A stretch of 64,000 nucleotides of DNA from DAOUAT01 sp964551735 (GTDB lineage: Bacteria > Chloroflexota > Anaerolineae > CG2-30-64-16), in assembly GCA_964551735.1 (NCBI GenBank), contig CAZKEF010000013.1, positions 80,816-144,815 of the forward strand, in the 5' to 3' direction. The notes under the pieces are model-generated. The model was not told the DNA's origin. It saw only the letters and a program-made list of their open reading frames with translations, and ran no database searches. This document shows positions 18,459 through 27,119 of the stretch, piece after piece. Numbering within the stretch: position 1 is the first letter of the stretch; every line of letters begins with the position of its first letter. Both the position numbers and the translations under genes were made by a program.

Positions 18459-18487
18459 TTGCTCGGATGTAGCGCCGTGAGACGCGC

Positions 18488-18536
18488 CGGGCGGGCAGTT
18501 TGATGGACACAAGCGACTCATCAAACTACCCGCCCG
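18488..18536. terminator. Bidirectional terminator-like hairpin
   Basis: Arms CGGGCGGG plus AGTTTGATG (18488-18505) pair with CATCAAACT plus CCCGCCCG (18519-18536), giving 8+9 bp with one C-A mismatch around a 13-base loop. It sits between the convergent PBP and M23 genes. There is no long T-run on either side, so termination may be Rho-dependent or inefficient. Confidence 0.65.
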
Positions 18537-18559
18537 TTGACTTTGTGGGTCCATCTGAT

Positions 18560-19678
18560 TCAGCGCAGGAAACTCTGTGGGTTCAGCTTCACGCCGTTCT
18601 TATGGATCTCGAAGTGCAGGTGCGGCCCGGTGGAGCGGCCAGTGTTGCCCATCGTGCCGATAACCGCGCCCTGCCCCACCACGTTGCCTACAGCCACGTA
18701 GATCTGGTCCAGGTGGGCATAGAGGGTTTGGAACCCGTTGCCATGATTGATGACGATATACTTGCCATAACCCTGGTTGCTCCAGCCGGCGACCACTACG
18801 TAACCTGAATCGGCCGCTTTCACCGGTGTGCCGATGGCGCGCGCGATATCAATCGCCGGATGCAGCCGCTTGTAACCCTGAGTGACGTAGCCAGAGGTCG
18901 GCCAGACGAAGCGACCGCTGCCTACCTTGGCGCCTGCCGGTACCGGCCCGGAATACACCTGGGCCCGCTGCAGCGGCAGTTCCTTCTTGCCGCCCGGCAC
19001 GATCACGGCCTGACCCGTGGTCAGGGTTGGGCTGGTAGGATCAAGCTTATTCCACGCGTAACTGATGATCGCTTGCGGTTGAACCTTATAGGTTTTGGCG
19101 AGCTTATCCACCGTATCGCCTTTGACAACAGTGTGATAGATGCCATCCACCGGCAGGACACTGAGCTGCTGGCCGACGCGCAGCAGATCAGGGTTGGTCT
19201 CCAGCGCCTTGTTGGCGAACACCAGCGTCTCTGCGCTCAATTTATACTTCTGTGAGATCCCGTACAACGTATCGCCCGCCACCACGGTATGAGTGATGAT
19301 GTCCAACCGAGGGCGTTCAGGAATAAGGGTGAAAGGTACAGCCGCACGCACCAGCCCGATATCTTCAGTCTCATTCGGTGGGATAGCGTCTGTATCTTCG
19401 GCATAAGCCAAAGCCAGCGCTTCCTGGGCCAAGGCCGCGTCGGAGATCTCAGGCGCTGCAGATGTGATGTCCCATTGCGGAAGTTGCACCCGACTGAAAG
19501 CCAGCACCACCACAGCTACCAACAGGATAGCCAGGTGCGAACCCATGCGCACCACTGAAGTTGTGCCCTCGGGCCCGCGCTGGCTCGAGAGGGCGAGGAT
19601 GGATTGCCACAGATGATAGCCCGGCCCCCATTCTTCAGCTGGGGATGGCTGCTCGAATTGAGTTAGTTCACCGCGCAT
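18560..19678 (-). CDS. M23-family metallopeptidase with two LysM domains
   Basis: The 372-residue envelope protein has one hydrophobic segment (about 48-62, LAILLVAVVVLAFSR), making it a type II membrane or secreted protein. Two LysM domains follow (HTVVAGDTLYGISQKYKLS and YHTVVKGDTVDKLAKTYKV), then a complete M23/LytM domain with H-x(3)-D (HPAIDIARA) and HLH (GPHLHFEIH) zinc ligands. Such enzymes cleave peptidoglycan cross-bridges or activate amidases, and LysM domains bind the glycan. It lies convergently beside the PBP gene, consistent with wall growth. A promoter at 19737-19764 separates it from rho. Confidence 0.92.
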   Translation of the reverse strand: MRGELTQFEQPSPAEEWGPGYHLWQSILALSSQRGPEGTTSVVRMGSHLAILLVAVVVLAFSRVQLPQWDITSAAPEISDAALAQEALALAYAEDTDAIPPNETEDIGLVRAAVPFTLIPERPRLDIITHTVVAGDTLYGISQKYKLSAETLVFANKALETNPDLLRVGQQLSVLPVDGIYHTVVKGDTVDKLAKTYKVQPQAIISYAWNKLDPTSPTLTTGQAVIVPGGKKELPLQRAQVYSGPVPAGAKVGSGRFVWPTSGYVTQGYKRLHPAIDIARAIGTPVKAADSGYVVVAGWSNQGYGKYIVINHGNGFQTLYAHLDQIYVAVGNVVGQGAVIGTMGNTGRSTGPHLHFEIHKNGVKLNPQSFLR

Positions 19679-19736
19679 GTACGCGCGCCTCTTTTTGTGT
19701 CAGCATGGTTCTGCCCCACCGGGCCGAACACATACC

Positions 19737-19764
19737 AGTATACCACAGGTGGCCCCAGGTGCAA
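19737..19764 (-). promoter_or_regulatory. Sigma70-like promoter for the LysM/M23 gene
   Basis: Minus strand: -35 TTGCAC (19759-19764), a 16-base spacer and -10 TATACT (19737-19742), located immediately after the rho stop codon. A GAGG ribosome-binding site precedes the ATG at 19678. Confidence 0.55.
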
Positions 19765-19768
19765 GCAC

Positions 19769-21025
19769 TCAAACGTTCTGCGCAAGCGTCTCCAAGAAAA
19801 CCTTGTTGTTGCGGGTGCGGCGCAGTCGTTCCAAAACTGGCTCCAACGGGTCATCCCCGCTTTGGCGGAGCATATCAATCATACGGCGTAGCGTCCATAC
19901 CCGTTGCAGCGTATCAGCGCTCAGCAGCAATTCCTCGCGGCGGGTGCCGGAGCGGACGATATCGAAAGCCGGGAAGATGCGGCGCTCGGCCAGGCGGCGG
20001 TCCAGGTGGAGCTCCATGTTGCCGGTGCCTTTGAACTCCTCATAAATCACGTCATCCATACGGCTGCCGGTGTCCACCAGGCAGGTGGAGATAATGGTCA
20101 GGCTGCCGCCTTCCTCGATCTTACGCGCAGCCCCAAAGAAGTGCTTGGGCGGGTAAAGCGCGGCCGGGTCAATACCACCGGACAACGTTCGCCCTGAGGC
20201 CGGCACCGTCAGGTTGTAGGCGCGCGTCAGCCGGGTAATGGAGTCGAGCAGGATCGCGACATCACGGCCGGCTTCTACCAGGCGCTTGGCGCGTTCGAGG
20301 CCCATCTCGGCCACGCGCACATGTGCCGACACCGGCTCATCGAAGGTTGAGCTGAGAACCTCCGCCTCCACAGCGCGATCCATATCGGTGACTTCTTCAG
20401 GCCGCTCACCGATGAGCAATACCATCAACACAACTTCCGGGAAGTTCTCCGAAATACCGTTGGCGATCTGCTTGAGGACTGTGGTCTTGCCGGCCTTGGG
20501 CGGCGAGACGATCAGCCCGCGCTGGCCGCGGCCGATGGGAGCCACCATATCTATCAAACGGGTAGTCAAGATCGCGGGCTGTGTTTCCAGGGCGAGTTGT
20601 TGATTGGGGAAGATCGGGGTCAGTTCCTCAAATTTGGGACGGCGCTTCGCCACCTCAGGATCAAGGCCATTGACAGCTTCCACTTTAAGCAGCCCGTAAT
20701 ACTTCTCCGACTCCTTTGGCGGGCGCACCTGACCCACGACGAAATCCCCTGTGCGCAACCCAAACCGGCGGATCTGGCTCTGCGAGATGTAGACATCTTC
20801 TGGGCCTGGGGTCATGTGTTTGTTGGCGCGCAAGAAACCGATGCCATCCTGGATGACCTCTAGCGTACCGCCTCCAAAAATCAGGCCCTGCGCCTCGGTC
20901 TCCGCGCGCAAGAGCCGCATGATGAGATCATTTTTCTTGAGCCGGGTGTACCCAGTGACACCCATAGACCGCGCGATGTCCTGAAGCTCAGTTAATGTTC
21001 TTGTTTCGAGTTCTGCAATATTCAT
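19769..21025 (-). CDS. rho: Transcription termination factor Rho
   Basis: The 418-residue hexameric RNA helicase ends transcription at rut-containing sites. The N-terminal SAP-like Rho_N segment (MNIAELETRTLTELQDIARS) is followed by the cold-shock-like RNA-binding domain (GFLRANKHMTPGPEDVYIS) and the RecA-like ATPase with Walker A PPKAGKTTV and the Q-loop/R-loop region (YPPKHFFGAARKIEEGGSL). The ATG at 21025 is the usual N terminus; the 25 residues readable upstream fall in the leader. Length matches typical short Rho proteins. It has its own promoter at 21432-21460 and a leader of about 400 bases. Confidence 0.97.
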   Translation of the reverse strand: MNIAELETRTLTELQDIARSMGVTGYTRLKKNDLIMRLLRAETEAQGLIFGGGTLEVIQDGIGFLRANKHMTPGPEDVYISQSQIRRFGLRTGDFVVGQVRPPKESEKYYGLLKVEAVNGLDPEVAKRRPKFEELTPIFPNQQLALETQPAILTTRLIDMVAPIGRGQRGLIVSPPKAGKTTVLKQIANGISENFPEVVLMVLLIGERPEEVTDMDRAVEAEVLSSTFDEPVSAHVRVAEMGLERAKRLVEAGRDVAILLDSITRLTRAYNLTVPASGRTLSGGIDPAALYPPKHFFGAARKIEEGGSLTIISTCLVDTGSRMDDVIYEEFKGTGNMELHLDRRLAERRIFPAFDIVRSGTRREELLLSADTLQRVWTLRRMIDMLRQSGDDPLEPVLERLRRTRNNKVFLETLAQNV

Positions 21026-21431
21026 GTTCTTGGTCTCCACTGCCGAGGGAAAAAACGCGGCAAACCAAACCATTGTCGGCCCCCGCCGAACGACGCCCAA
21101 GCAGCGAGCGCGTTCACCGCAACGAAAGGCCTACCATTCTTGGCACCGCCTCATCTTGGCTGATCTGGTGAGAGTGATGTGAAAACTTACCTAAGCAGAT
21201 TCCTAAACGGAAATCGGTCGGCCTTGTCACTCTGGACATGCCAACCGGTTGGGACTGTCATGTTGCGAGATAAGCGCAAAACGGGGATAAGTCCCGATGT
21301 GTGCGAACCCGATGCACCCCACCGGCCCTGCGGCCAGCGTTCATCTGGCGAAAAGTAAACAAATGCGCTTGCCGTGCCAGCAAAGAGCTAGAAGTGAGAA
21401 CAGCAGGTTCTTCAAAGTTAGGACGAGCTAA
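21026..21431 (-). other. Long untranslated leader of rho
   Basis: About 400 bases lie between the predicted start of transcription (near 21425) and the rho ATG. No convincing small gene is present: the readable 69-residue frame ending at 21258 begins upstream of the promoter and has no ribosome-binding site. Only short inverted repeats are seen. In other bacteria rho is autoregulated by termination in its leader, so such a role is plausible here. Confidence 0.45.
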
Positions 21432-21460
21432 AGTATAGCATATGCGCTCAGGGGCGTCAA
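21432..21460 (-). promoter_or_regulatory. Strong sigma70-like promoter for rho
   Basis: Minus strand: -35 TTGACG (21455-21460), exactly 17 bases, then -10 TATACT (21432-21437). Each hexamer matches consensus at five of six positions, which makes this one of the clearest promoters in the window. Confidence 0.7.
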
Positions 21461-21479
21461 ATGTCACACTGCCCTGGAT

Positions 21480-22469
21480 TCAGTCGAACTTGATCTGGCT
21501 GAAGCGCATCAATTTGTCCCAGCGATGTTGGGCGATCACGGTCCGGATCGTGCCGGACTTGGAGCGCATGACGATGCTGGCTGTGCGCGCGCCGTTGCCA
21601 AAGTAACGCACGCCGTCCAGGAGTTCGCCGTTGGTGATGCCAGTCGCCGCGAAGAAGACATTTTCACTGTTCACCAGGTCTTTGACCGTGAGCACTGCCT
21701 TCAGATCCAGCCCGTTTTCAACAGCCCATTGCCGCTCGGCGTCGTCGCGCGGCCATAGCTTGCACTGGATCTGACCCCCCAGGCACTTCAGCGCCGCAGC
21801 CGTGATGACGGCTTCCGGCGAGCCGCCAACACCAAACAGCGCATCAATACCGGTGCCTTCGGTGCTGGCGCTGATCGCTGCCGACACATCCCCGTCGCTG
21901 ATCAGCCGGATGCGCGCGCCCATCTCCCGCACCTGCTTGATGAGCTCAGCGTGGCGTGGCCGATCCAGGATCATCACCGTCAGGTCATCCACATCGCGAT
22001 GCTTGGCGCGGGCGATCGCCTTGAGATTGACTGCCACCGGTGCTTCGATGTCGATCACGTCTGCCGCCTCAGGGCCAACCGCGATCTTGTCCATGTACAC
22101 CAGCTTGCCGGGCGCATACATCGTGCCGTGCTCCGCCAGCGCAACCACGCTCAACGCGCCGGAACGCCCTGTGGCCGTCAGCGTCGTGCCATCAATGGGA
22201 TCCACAGCGATATCAACCCGCGGCGGGTTGCCCGTACCCAGATGTTCGCCGTTGTAAAGCATGGGCGCGTCATCTTTTTCCCCCTCGCCGATGACGATCA
22301 CGCCGTCCATTTCGATAGTGCCCAAGACAACGCGCATAGCGTCAACCGCGGCCTGGTCGGCCGCGATCTTGTCGCCGCGCCCCATGTAGCGGCCGGCCGC
22401 CAGGGCGGCTGCTTCAGTCACGCGCACCAGATCCATCGCTAGGTTGCGATCAGGTTGTTCGGTAACCAT
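21480..22469 (-). CDS. glpX: Fructose-1,6-bisphosphatase class II
   Basis: The 329-residue enzyme converts fructose 1,6-bisphosphate to fructose 6-phosphate in gluconeogenesis. GlpX signatures are all present: ALAAGRYMGRGDK near the N terminus, the metal-binding VIGEGEKDDAPML, VDPIDGTTLTATG, and the GVGGSPEAVITAAALKCLGG motif. The ATG has AAAGGAG seven bases upstream. It starts 30 bases after the stop of the MFS gene and probably shares its transcript. Confidence 0.96.
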   Translation of the reverse strand: MVTEQPDRNLAMDLVRVTEAAALAAGRYMGRGDKIAADQAAVDAMRVVLGTIEMDGVIVIGEGEKDDAPMLYNGEHLGTGNPPRVDIAVDPIDGTTLTATGRSGALSVVALAEHGTMYAPGKLVYMDKIAVGPEAADVIDIEAPVAVNLKAIARAKHRDVDDLTVMILDRPRHAELIKQVREMGARIRLISDGDVSAAISASTEGTGIDALFGVGGSPEAVITAAALKCLGGQIQCKLWPRDDAERQWAVENGLDLKAVLTVKDLVNSENVFFAATGITNGELLDGVRYFGNGARTASIVMRSKSGTIRTVIAQHRWDKLMRFSQIKFD

Positions 22470-22499
22470 CGGAATCTCCTTTGATTCGTGGAAACGCGC

Positions 22500-24035
22500 T
22501 CAACGCGCCACTGTCGTGCGGGCATCCACCTCGCGAGCCACGCGCATCCCTTCCTCTTCGTTCACACGGCTGAGCACCAGGCCCCCAACCACGAAGAACA
22601 CGATCAACGAGAAGATGCTCAGGCGGCTGGAACCCGCAAGCTGGCCGACCACGGCGAAGACCAACGGCCCTAATAGCCCTGCGAATTTCGAGCTCATGTC
22701 GTAGAACCCAAAAAACTCGGCCGTTTGTGCCTTGGGCACCATGTTGCCGAACAGCGAGCGGCTGAGCGCCTGGCTCCCCCCTTGCACCAGACCTACCATC
22801 ACTGCCAGCAGCCAAAATTCGACCGCTGTCCTCATGAAAAACCCCCAGACCGAGACCATCCCGTAGACCACCAGCGCCAGCAGAATAGCATTCTTGGTGT
22901 TAATACGCTGTGCCAATCCTACAAAGACCTTCTGGCCGACGAACCGTGCGAAGAGATAGGCCAGGATCTGGTTCGCCAGCACGATGCCAACTGCGATTGG
23001 GCCGCTGGTGACGTCAAACCGGGGCGCCAGGACGCCGATCGGCGGCAGGGTTACAGCGTTGTAAAGCACATAGCTCAGGAAAAAAGGTTGTTTGGGATCG
23101 TCCCTGCGGGGGAGCCGACCGAAGATCAGTGAGAAGGGGATGCCCACGAACTGCGTCAGCAACAGCGCACCGATCAGGTCAATCTGGCCGATGCCGATCT
23201 CCGCGCCGTAAATGGTGGCCATCTTGATGATGGTGCCGATGCCGTCGTTATAGATCCAGAACGCTATGATAAAAATCATCAATTGGCGGTAGAGGCGCAA
23301 CTCCTTGAAGGTGCGGATCAGGCGCTCAAAGCCGCCCTTGAGGGGATTCTGCACCTGTTCAGATTGCAGCCGTGCGCGTGGCGGTTCGGGCACGTGGCGG
23401 AGGAGCGGGATAGAGAAGACCGCCCACCAGAGGCCGACGCTCATCAGGCTGAGACGAGTAGCCATCTCGACACCGTCAATGCCGAAACGGGCTCCGAGGG
23501 CGGTGATACCCAACGCATCCGGCATTTGAATCATCAAGATATTGATGGCCAACAGCAGGCCGCCGCCCAGGTAACCCATGGCATACCCGCGCGCCGACAC
23601 CATGTCAATCTCATCGGGTTTGGAGATGTGTGGCAGCAGCGAATCGTAGAAAATGATGGAGCCAGAGAAGCCGATCTCGCCGACGATGTAGAGCGCGGCC
23701 GCCAGCAGCCAATCGCCGGTGCCGATGAACACCATCAATGCAGCGGCGAGGATGCCCGGCGCGGCGAAGGCGGCCAGAAACCGTTTTTTGGAGCCGCTGT
23801 AGTCAGCGATTGCCCCCAGAACCGGGGCGGCGAGCGCCACCAACAGCATGCCGATGGTCTGGGTGATCCCCCAGGTGCTGCTGGCCTGCACCGGCGTGAG
23901 GGAGCCCTTGGCGGCCACACTGCTGAAATAGACGGGGAGCACAGCAGCCATCGCCGTAGTGGCAAACGCAGAATTGGCCCAATCGTACATGACCCAGGCG
24001 TTGACGGTGCGACGTGAGACGTTTGGGGATGCCAT
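22500..24035 (-). CDS. MFS transporter of the UMF1/Atg22-like family
   Basis: The 511-residue integral membrane protein has about 12 hydrophobic helices and the family's N-terminal signature VNAWVMYDWANSAFATT. A long central loop (about 200-235) separates the two six-helix halves, as usual for MFS carriers. Bacterial members are of uncertain substrate; the eukaryotic relative Atg22 exports amino acids from the vacuole. The ATG at 24035 follows AAAGGAG; a start at 24086 would add 17 residues without a site. A weak promoter (TTGCGC, 17 bases, TACCAT, 24091-24119) may lie upstream. Confidence 0.85.
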   Translation of the reverse strand: MASPNVSRRTVNAWVMYDWANSAFATTAMAAVLPVYFSSVAAKGSLTPVQASSTWGITQTIGMLLVALAAPVLGAIADYSGSKKRFLAAFAAPGILAAALMVFIGTGDWLLAAALYIVGEIGFSGSIIFYDSLLPHISKPDEIDMVSARGYAMGYLGGGLLLAINILMIQMPDALGITALGARFGIDGVEMATRLSLMSVGLWWAVFSIPLLRHVPEPPRARLQSEQVQNPLKGGFERLIRTFKELRLYRQLMIFIIAFWIYNDGIGTIIKMATIYGAEIGIGQIDLIGALLLTQFVGIPFSLIFGRLPRRDDPKQPFFLSYVLYNAVTLPPIGVLAPRFDVTSGPIAVGIVLANQILAYLFARFVGQKVFVGLAQRINTKNAILLALVVYGMVSVWGFFMRTAVEFWLLAVMVGLVQGGSQALSRSLFGNMVPKAQTAEFFGFYDMSSKFAGLLGPLVFAVVGQLAGSSRLSIFSLIVFFVVGGLVLSRVNEEEGMRVAREVDARTTVAR

Positions 24036-24131
24036 GGCTGGCTCCTTTGGGTAGGTGTGGGTGATGACTGTGGCCGATACAACCATGCAGATGGTACTAC
24101 AGACCGGTCAATCGCGCAAACGGCAATCGGC

Positions 24132-24941
24132 CTATCCGGCCCCGGCAACCAAGCCGGCGAAGTAAACAGCTACTGGAAGGGCGAACAACAGGCTGTCCAA
24201 CCGGTCCAGAACACCCCCGTGGCCTGGGATCAGATCACTGCTGTCTTTGATGTGGGCCATACGCTTGAAGAGGGACACTGAGAAATCACCGAACGGCGCT
24301 GCGATTGCGACCAGCGCGGCCAGGACCAAGCCCTGCCACCAGGGTATGGCCACCAACCAGGGGGCCAACAGCGGGCCGCTGATCAGCGCAGTGACCGTAC
24401 CGCCGATCAACCCTTCCCAGGTTTTTTTGGGGCTGATGCGCGGCCATAGCTTATGGCGGCCCCAGGCACAACCAACGAAGTAGGCCGCGGTGTCATCGAG
24501 CCAGGTCAGTGCCAGCACCAGGGTGACCCAGGCGAGCCCATTGTCGCGCAGGCGCAAGGTGACGAAGTGGCTCAACAGGAAGCCCAGGTACAAGGCACTG
24601 GCGACGGTCATGGCCCAATCGGTGGTCGGGTGTTCGCTCCTGGTGTACAGCGCCCAGACCAGCGAGAAGATCAACAGCCCGGCCAATAATGGGCGTAGCA
24701 GGTCAAAGGTGATCAGGCCCCGGCCGCGCAGATAGGCCTCCAGGATGGCGCCGATGATGAAGAGGCTGCCAACAAGGCGGTCGGTAGAGAACTGGCCACG
24801 TTGCAGGATGCGACCCATCTCTCGCCAGCCGAGGAGACCGACCAGAAGCATAACAGCAGCCCAGGCGATATCGCCCAGGTAGAGGAACAGGATGACACAG
24901 GGTATCAGGATGACAGCGCTGAGAGCGCGTTGACGCAACAC
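24132..24941 (-). CDS. cdsA: Phosphatidate cytidylyltransferase
   Basis: The 269-residue membrane enzyme makes CDP-diacylglycerol from phosphatidate and CTP, the branch point of phospholipid synthesis. It has seven or eight hydrophobic helices and the CDS signature in the C-terminal third, spread over WPRISPKKTWEGLIGG and FGDFSVSLFKRMAHIKDSSDLIPGHGGVLDRLDS. It starts at GTG with GGAG seven bases upstream. It is the last gene of the rpsB-tsf-pyrH-frr-uppS-cdsA cluster, an order conserved in many bacteria. Confidence 0.95.
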   Translation of the reverse strand: MLRQRALSAVILIPCVILFLYLGDIAWAAVMLLVGLLGWREMGRILQRGQFSTDRLVGSLFIIGAILEAYLRGRGLITFDLLRPLLAGLLIFSLVWALYTRSEHPTTDWAMTVASALYLGFLLSHFVTLRLRDNGLAWVTLVLALTWLDDTAAYFVGCAWGRHKLWPRISPKKTWEGLIGGTVTALISGPLLAPWLVAIPWWQGLVLAALVAIAAPFGDFSVSLFKRMAHIKDSSDLIPGHGGVLDRLDSLLFALPVAVYFAGLVAGAG

Positions 24942-24992
24942 GGCGTTCTCCGTTGCGCGTTGATAGAGGCTGCTTTCGTGGCGTTAGCAGTG

Positions 24993-25736
24993 CTAGGCGG
25001 TCGGGACTGGCACTTTGCCGAAGCGCCGCTCGCGTTGGCTGTATTCGATCAGCGCTGCCGCCAATTCAGCCTCGTCGAAATCGGGCCAGAAGGTCGGCGT
25101 TGCATAGTACTCTGCGTAAGCAGCCTGCCATAACAGGAAATTGCTGAGCCGATATTCTCCGCCGGTGCGGATAATCAGATCGGGATCAGGTAAGTCGCCG
25201 GTGTACAGGTAGTGCGAGATCAGTTCTTCGGTGACAGCCTCGGCCGGATGTCCATCCCGAATGATCTGTTGCACAGCATCCACGATCTCTGCCCGGCCAC
25301 CGTAGTTAAACGCCACATTGAGGGTGACACGCTGATTACTGCAGGTCAACGCGACCGCATCCTGGATCTGCTGGGCCAGCTTAGGCGCAATACCCTGGAG
25401 CCGGCCGCTGTGCCGAATGCAGACACCTTGAGCGTTCAGTTCTCTAGTTTCGCGGCGGATGCTTTGGCCCAACAGACTCATGAGCCCGGCCACTTCTTCG
25501 GCTGGGCGAGCCCAGTTTTCGGTGGAAAAAGCATAAACAGTCAGCACTTTAATGCCGAAATCGGTAGTGGCGCGCAGGATGCGACGGATGTTTTCAGTGC
25601 CGGCCTTGTGGCCAGCCAGGCGCGGCAGGCCGCGCGCACGCGCCCACCGACCGTTGCCATCCATGACAATGCCGACATGGTGTGGGATGCGGGTAATTTC
25701 CGGATAACGGTCGCGCAGCGACTGCGAGATCGACAT
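24993..25736 (-). CDS. uppS: Isoprenyl transferase (undecaprenyl diphosphate synthase type)
   Basis: The 247-residue cis-prenyltransferase condenses isopentenyl diphosphate units to form the lipid carrier used for peptidoglycan and surface glycans. Family motifs are intact: HVGIVMDGNGRWARARG with the catalytic Asp, HKAGTENIRRI, FSTENWARP, and the C-terminal DLIIRTGGEYRLSNFLLWQ followed by AYAEYY. It sits between frr and cdsA. The product would feed the PBP and the sugar-phosphate transferase found elsewhere in the window. Confidence 0.96.
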   Translation of the reverse strand: MSISQSLRDRYPEITRIPHHVGIVMDGNGRWARARGLPRLAGHKAGTENIRRILRATTDFGIKVLTVYAFSTENWARPAEEVAGLMSLLGQSIRRETRELNAQGVCIRHSGRLQGIAPKLAQQIQDAVALTCSNQRVTLNVAFNYGGRAEIVDAVQQIIRDGHPAEAVTEELISHYLYTGDLPDPDLIIRTGGEYRLSNFLLWQAAYAEYYATPTFWPDFDEAELAAALIEYSQRERRFGKVPVPTA

Positions 25737-25763
25737 GGCACTTTCTCAGGGGCAAAGCGCAAA

Positions 25764-25792
25764 CCAGCAGCCCCAGGGTTGGCGGCTGCTGG
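25764..25792 (-). promoter_or_regulatory. Hairpin in the frr-uppS gap
   Basis: Perfect 9-bp arms CCAGCAGCC (25764-25772) and GGCTGCTGG (25784-25792) with an 11-base loop. On the transcribed strand it is followed by TTTGCGCTTTG, a poor T-tract. It could be a partial terminator or an RNA-stability element in the operon. Confidence 0.4.
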
Positions 25793-25810
25793 ACTACGAC
25801 GGCTGATTGC

Positions 25811-26368
25811 TTAACCTTCCAAGATCTCGGCTTCCTTGGCCTTGCCGATTTCATCAACTTGCTTGACGAAGTCGTTGGTTAGTTCCTGGGCTTTCTTGAG
25901 CCCATCTTCCAACTCATCCTCGCTGATCATCTTCTCTTTTTCGAGCTCGCGCAACATTTCATTGGCATCGCGACGGATGTTGCGAATTGAGACCCGTGCT
26001 TCCTCCACCCGGCGTGCCACCTGCCTGTTCAGGTCACGCCGCCGCTCCTCGGTCAGCTGCGGGATGATCAGGCGGATCACCTGGCCATCGTTGCTTGGGT
26101 TCAGCCCAAGGTCTGATTTAAGGATGGCTTTCTCGATCATCCCCACATCGCCTTTGCTCCAGGGGCGGACCATGAGCAAACGCGGCTCAGGCACGGTGAT
26201 ACCAGCAAGCTGGATCAGCGGTGTCGGAACGCCGTAGTAGTCAACCCTGATGCCTTCCAACAGCGCTGGCGAAGCGCGTCCCGTGCGGATCGTTCGCAAG
26301 TCACTCTGGAGGGCATCTATGGTCTTCTCCATGCGTTCGCGCGCGTCTTGAAGGGTTTCCTTGATCAC
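25811..26368 (-). CDS. frr: Ribosome recycling factor
   Basis: The 185-residue product is the standard RRF length. It splits post-termination ribosomes together with EF-G. Signatures include MEKTIDALQSDLRTIRTGRASPALLEGI split over the N-terminal helix, VEYYG-like VDYYGVPTPLIQLA, and the C-terminal DEIGKAKEAEILEG. It starts at GTG with AAAGGAG six bases upstream. It follows pyrH by 27 bases in the conserved translation/envelope operon. Confidence 0.97.
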   Translation of the reverse strand: MIKETLQDARERMEKTIDALQSDLRTIRTGRASPALLEGIRVDYYGVPTPLIQLAGITVPEPRLLMVRPWSKGDVGMIEKAILKSDLGLNPSNDGQVIRLIIPQLTEERRRDLNRQVARRVEEARVSIRNIRRDANEMLRELEKEKMISEDELEDGLKKAQELTNDFVKQVDEIGKAKEAEILEG

Positions 26369-26395
26369 GGGCTGCTCCTTTGTAGCTCAGTGCCC

Positions 26396-27112
26396 TTACG
26401 CGCTCACCATCGTGCCGACCGGCTGGCCTTGGACTGCCTGCTCAACGCTGTTGGGCTGCCAGAGATCGAGGACGATGATGGGCAAATCATTGTCCATGCA
26501 CAGGGTCAGCGCAGTACTATCCATCACCCCAACCCGCATGTTCAATGCTTCGATGTATGATAAATGATCAAACCGCCGCGCGTCCGGGTTGCGCTTGGGA
26601 TCTTTGTCATATACGCCATCTACCTTAGTGGCTTTGATCAACACTTCTGCGTTGATCTCCATCGCGCGCAATGCGGCCGCGGTATCCGTCGTGAAGTACG
26701 GGTTGCCGGTGCCGGCGGCAAGCAGAATCACATAACCCTTTTCCAGGTGGCGAATCGCTCGGCCGCGGATATACGGCTCAGCGACACTGCGCATCTCGAT
26801 CGCGGTCATCACGCGCGCCTCGAGCCCGAGACGACGCAAAGCATCGCTCAACGCCAGCGCGTTCATCACCGTTGCTAACATGCCCATGTGGTCGGCGGTG
26901 GCCTGTTCCATGCCGTGGGCCAGGCCATCCTTGCCGCGCCACAGATTACCGGCGCCAATCACGACGGCAATTTCTGCCCCTAACTCGTGCAAGCGCCGGA
27001 TCTTGCCCGCCAACACATTGGCCTCATGGGGATCGATCCCCACGCCGCCTTCAGCGGCCAGCGCCTCACCACCCAGTTTAAGCAGAATGCGACGATAACG
27101 CAACGCGCTCAT
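26396..27112 (-). CDS. pyrH: UMP kinase
   Basis: The 238-residue bacterial-type UMP kinase (amino acid kinase fold) phosphorylates UMP to UDP. Motifs: RRILLKLGGEAL for phosphate binding, IGAGNLWRGKDG, DHMGMLATVMNALALSDALR, TGNPYFTTDTAAALRA, and KATKVDGVYDKDP. The ATG at 27112 gives the usual N terminus (MSALRYRRILLK) and lies 8 bases after the tsf stop. A start at 27145 would run into tsf. Confidence 0.96.
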   Translation of the reverse strand: MSALRYRRILLKLGGEALAAEGGVGIDPHEANVLAGKIRRLHELGAEIAVVIGAGNLWRGKDGLAHGMEQATADHMGMLATVMNALALSDALRRLGLEARVMTAIEMRSVAEPYIRGRAIRHLEKGYVILLAAGTGNPYFTTDTAAALRAMEINAEVLIKATKVDGVYDKDPKRNPDARRFDHLSYIEALNMRVGVMDSTALTLCMDNDLPIIVLDLWQPNSVEQAVQGQPVGTMVSA

Positions 27113-27119
27113 AAGCCGA

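Noticed and set aside
21258..21467. 69-codon minus-strand frame in the rho leader
   Set aside because: It starts upstream of the predicted transcription start and has no ribosome-binding site.
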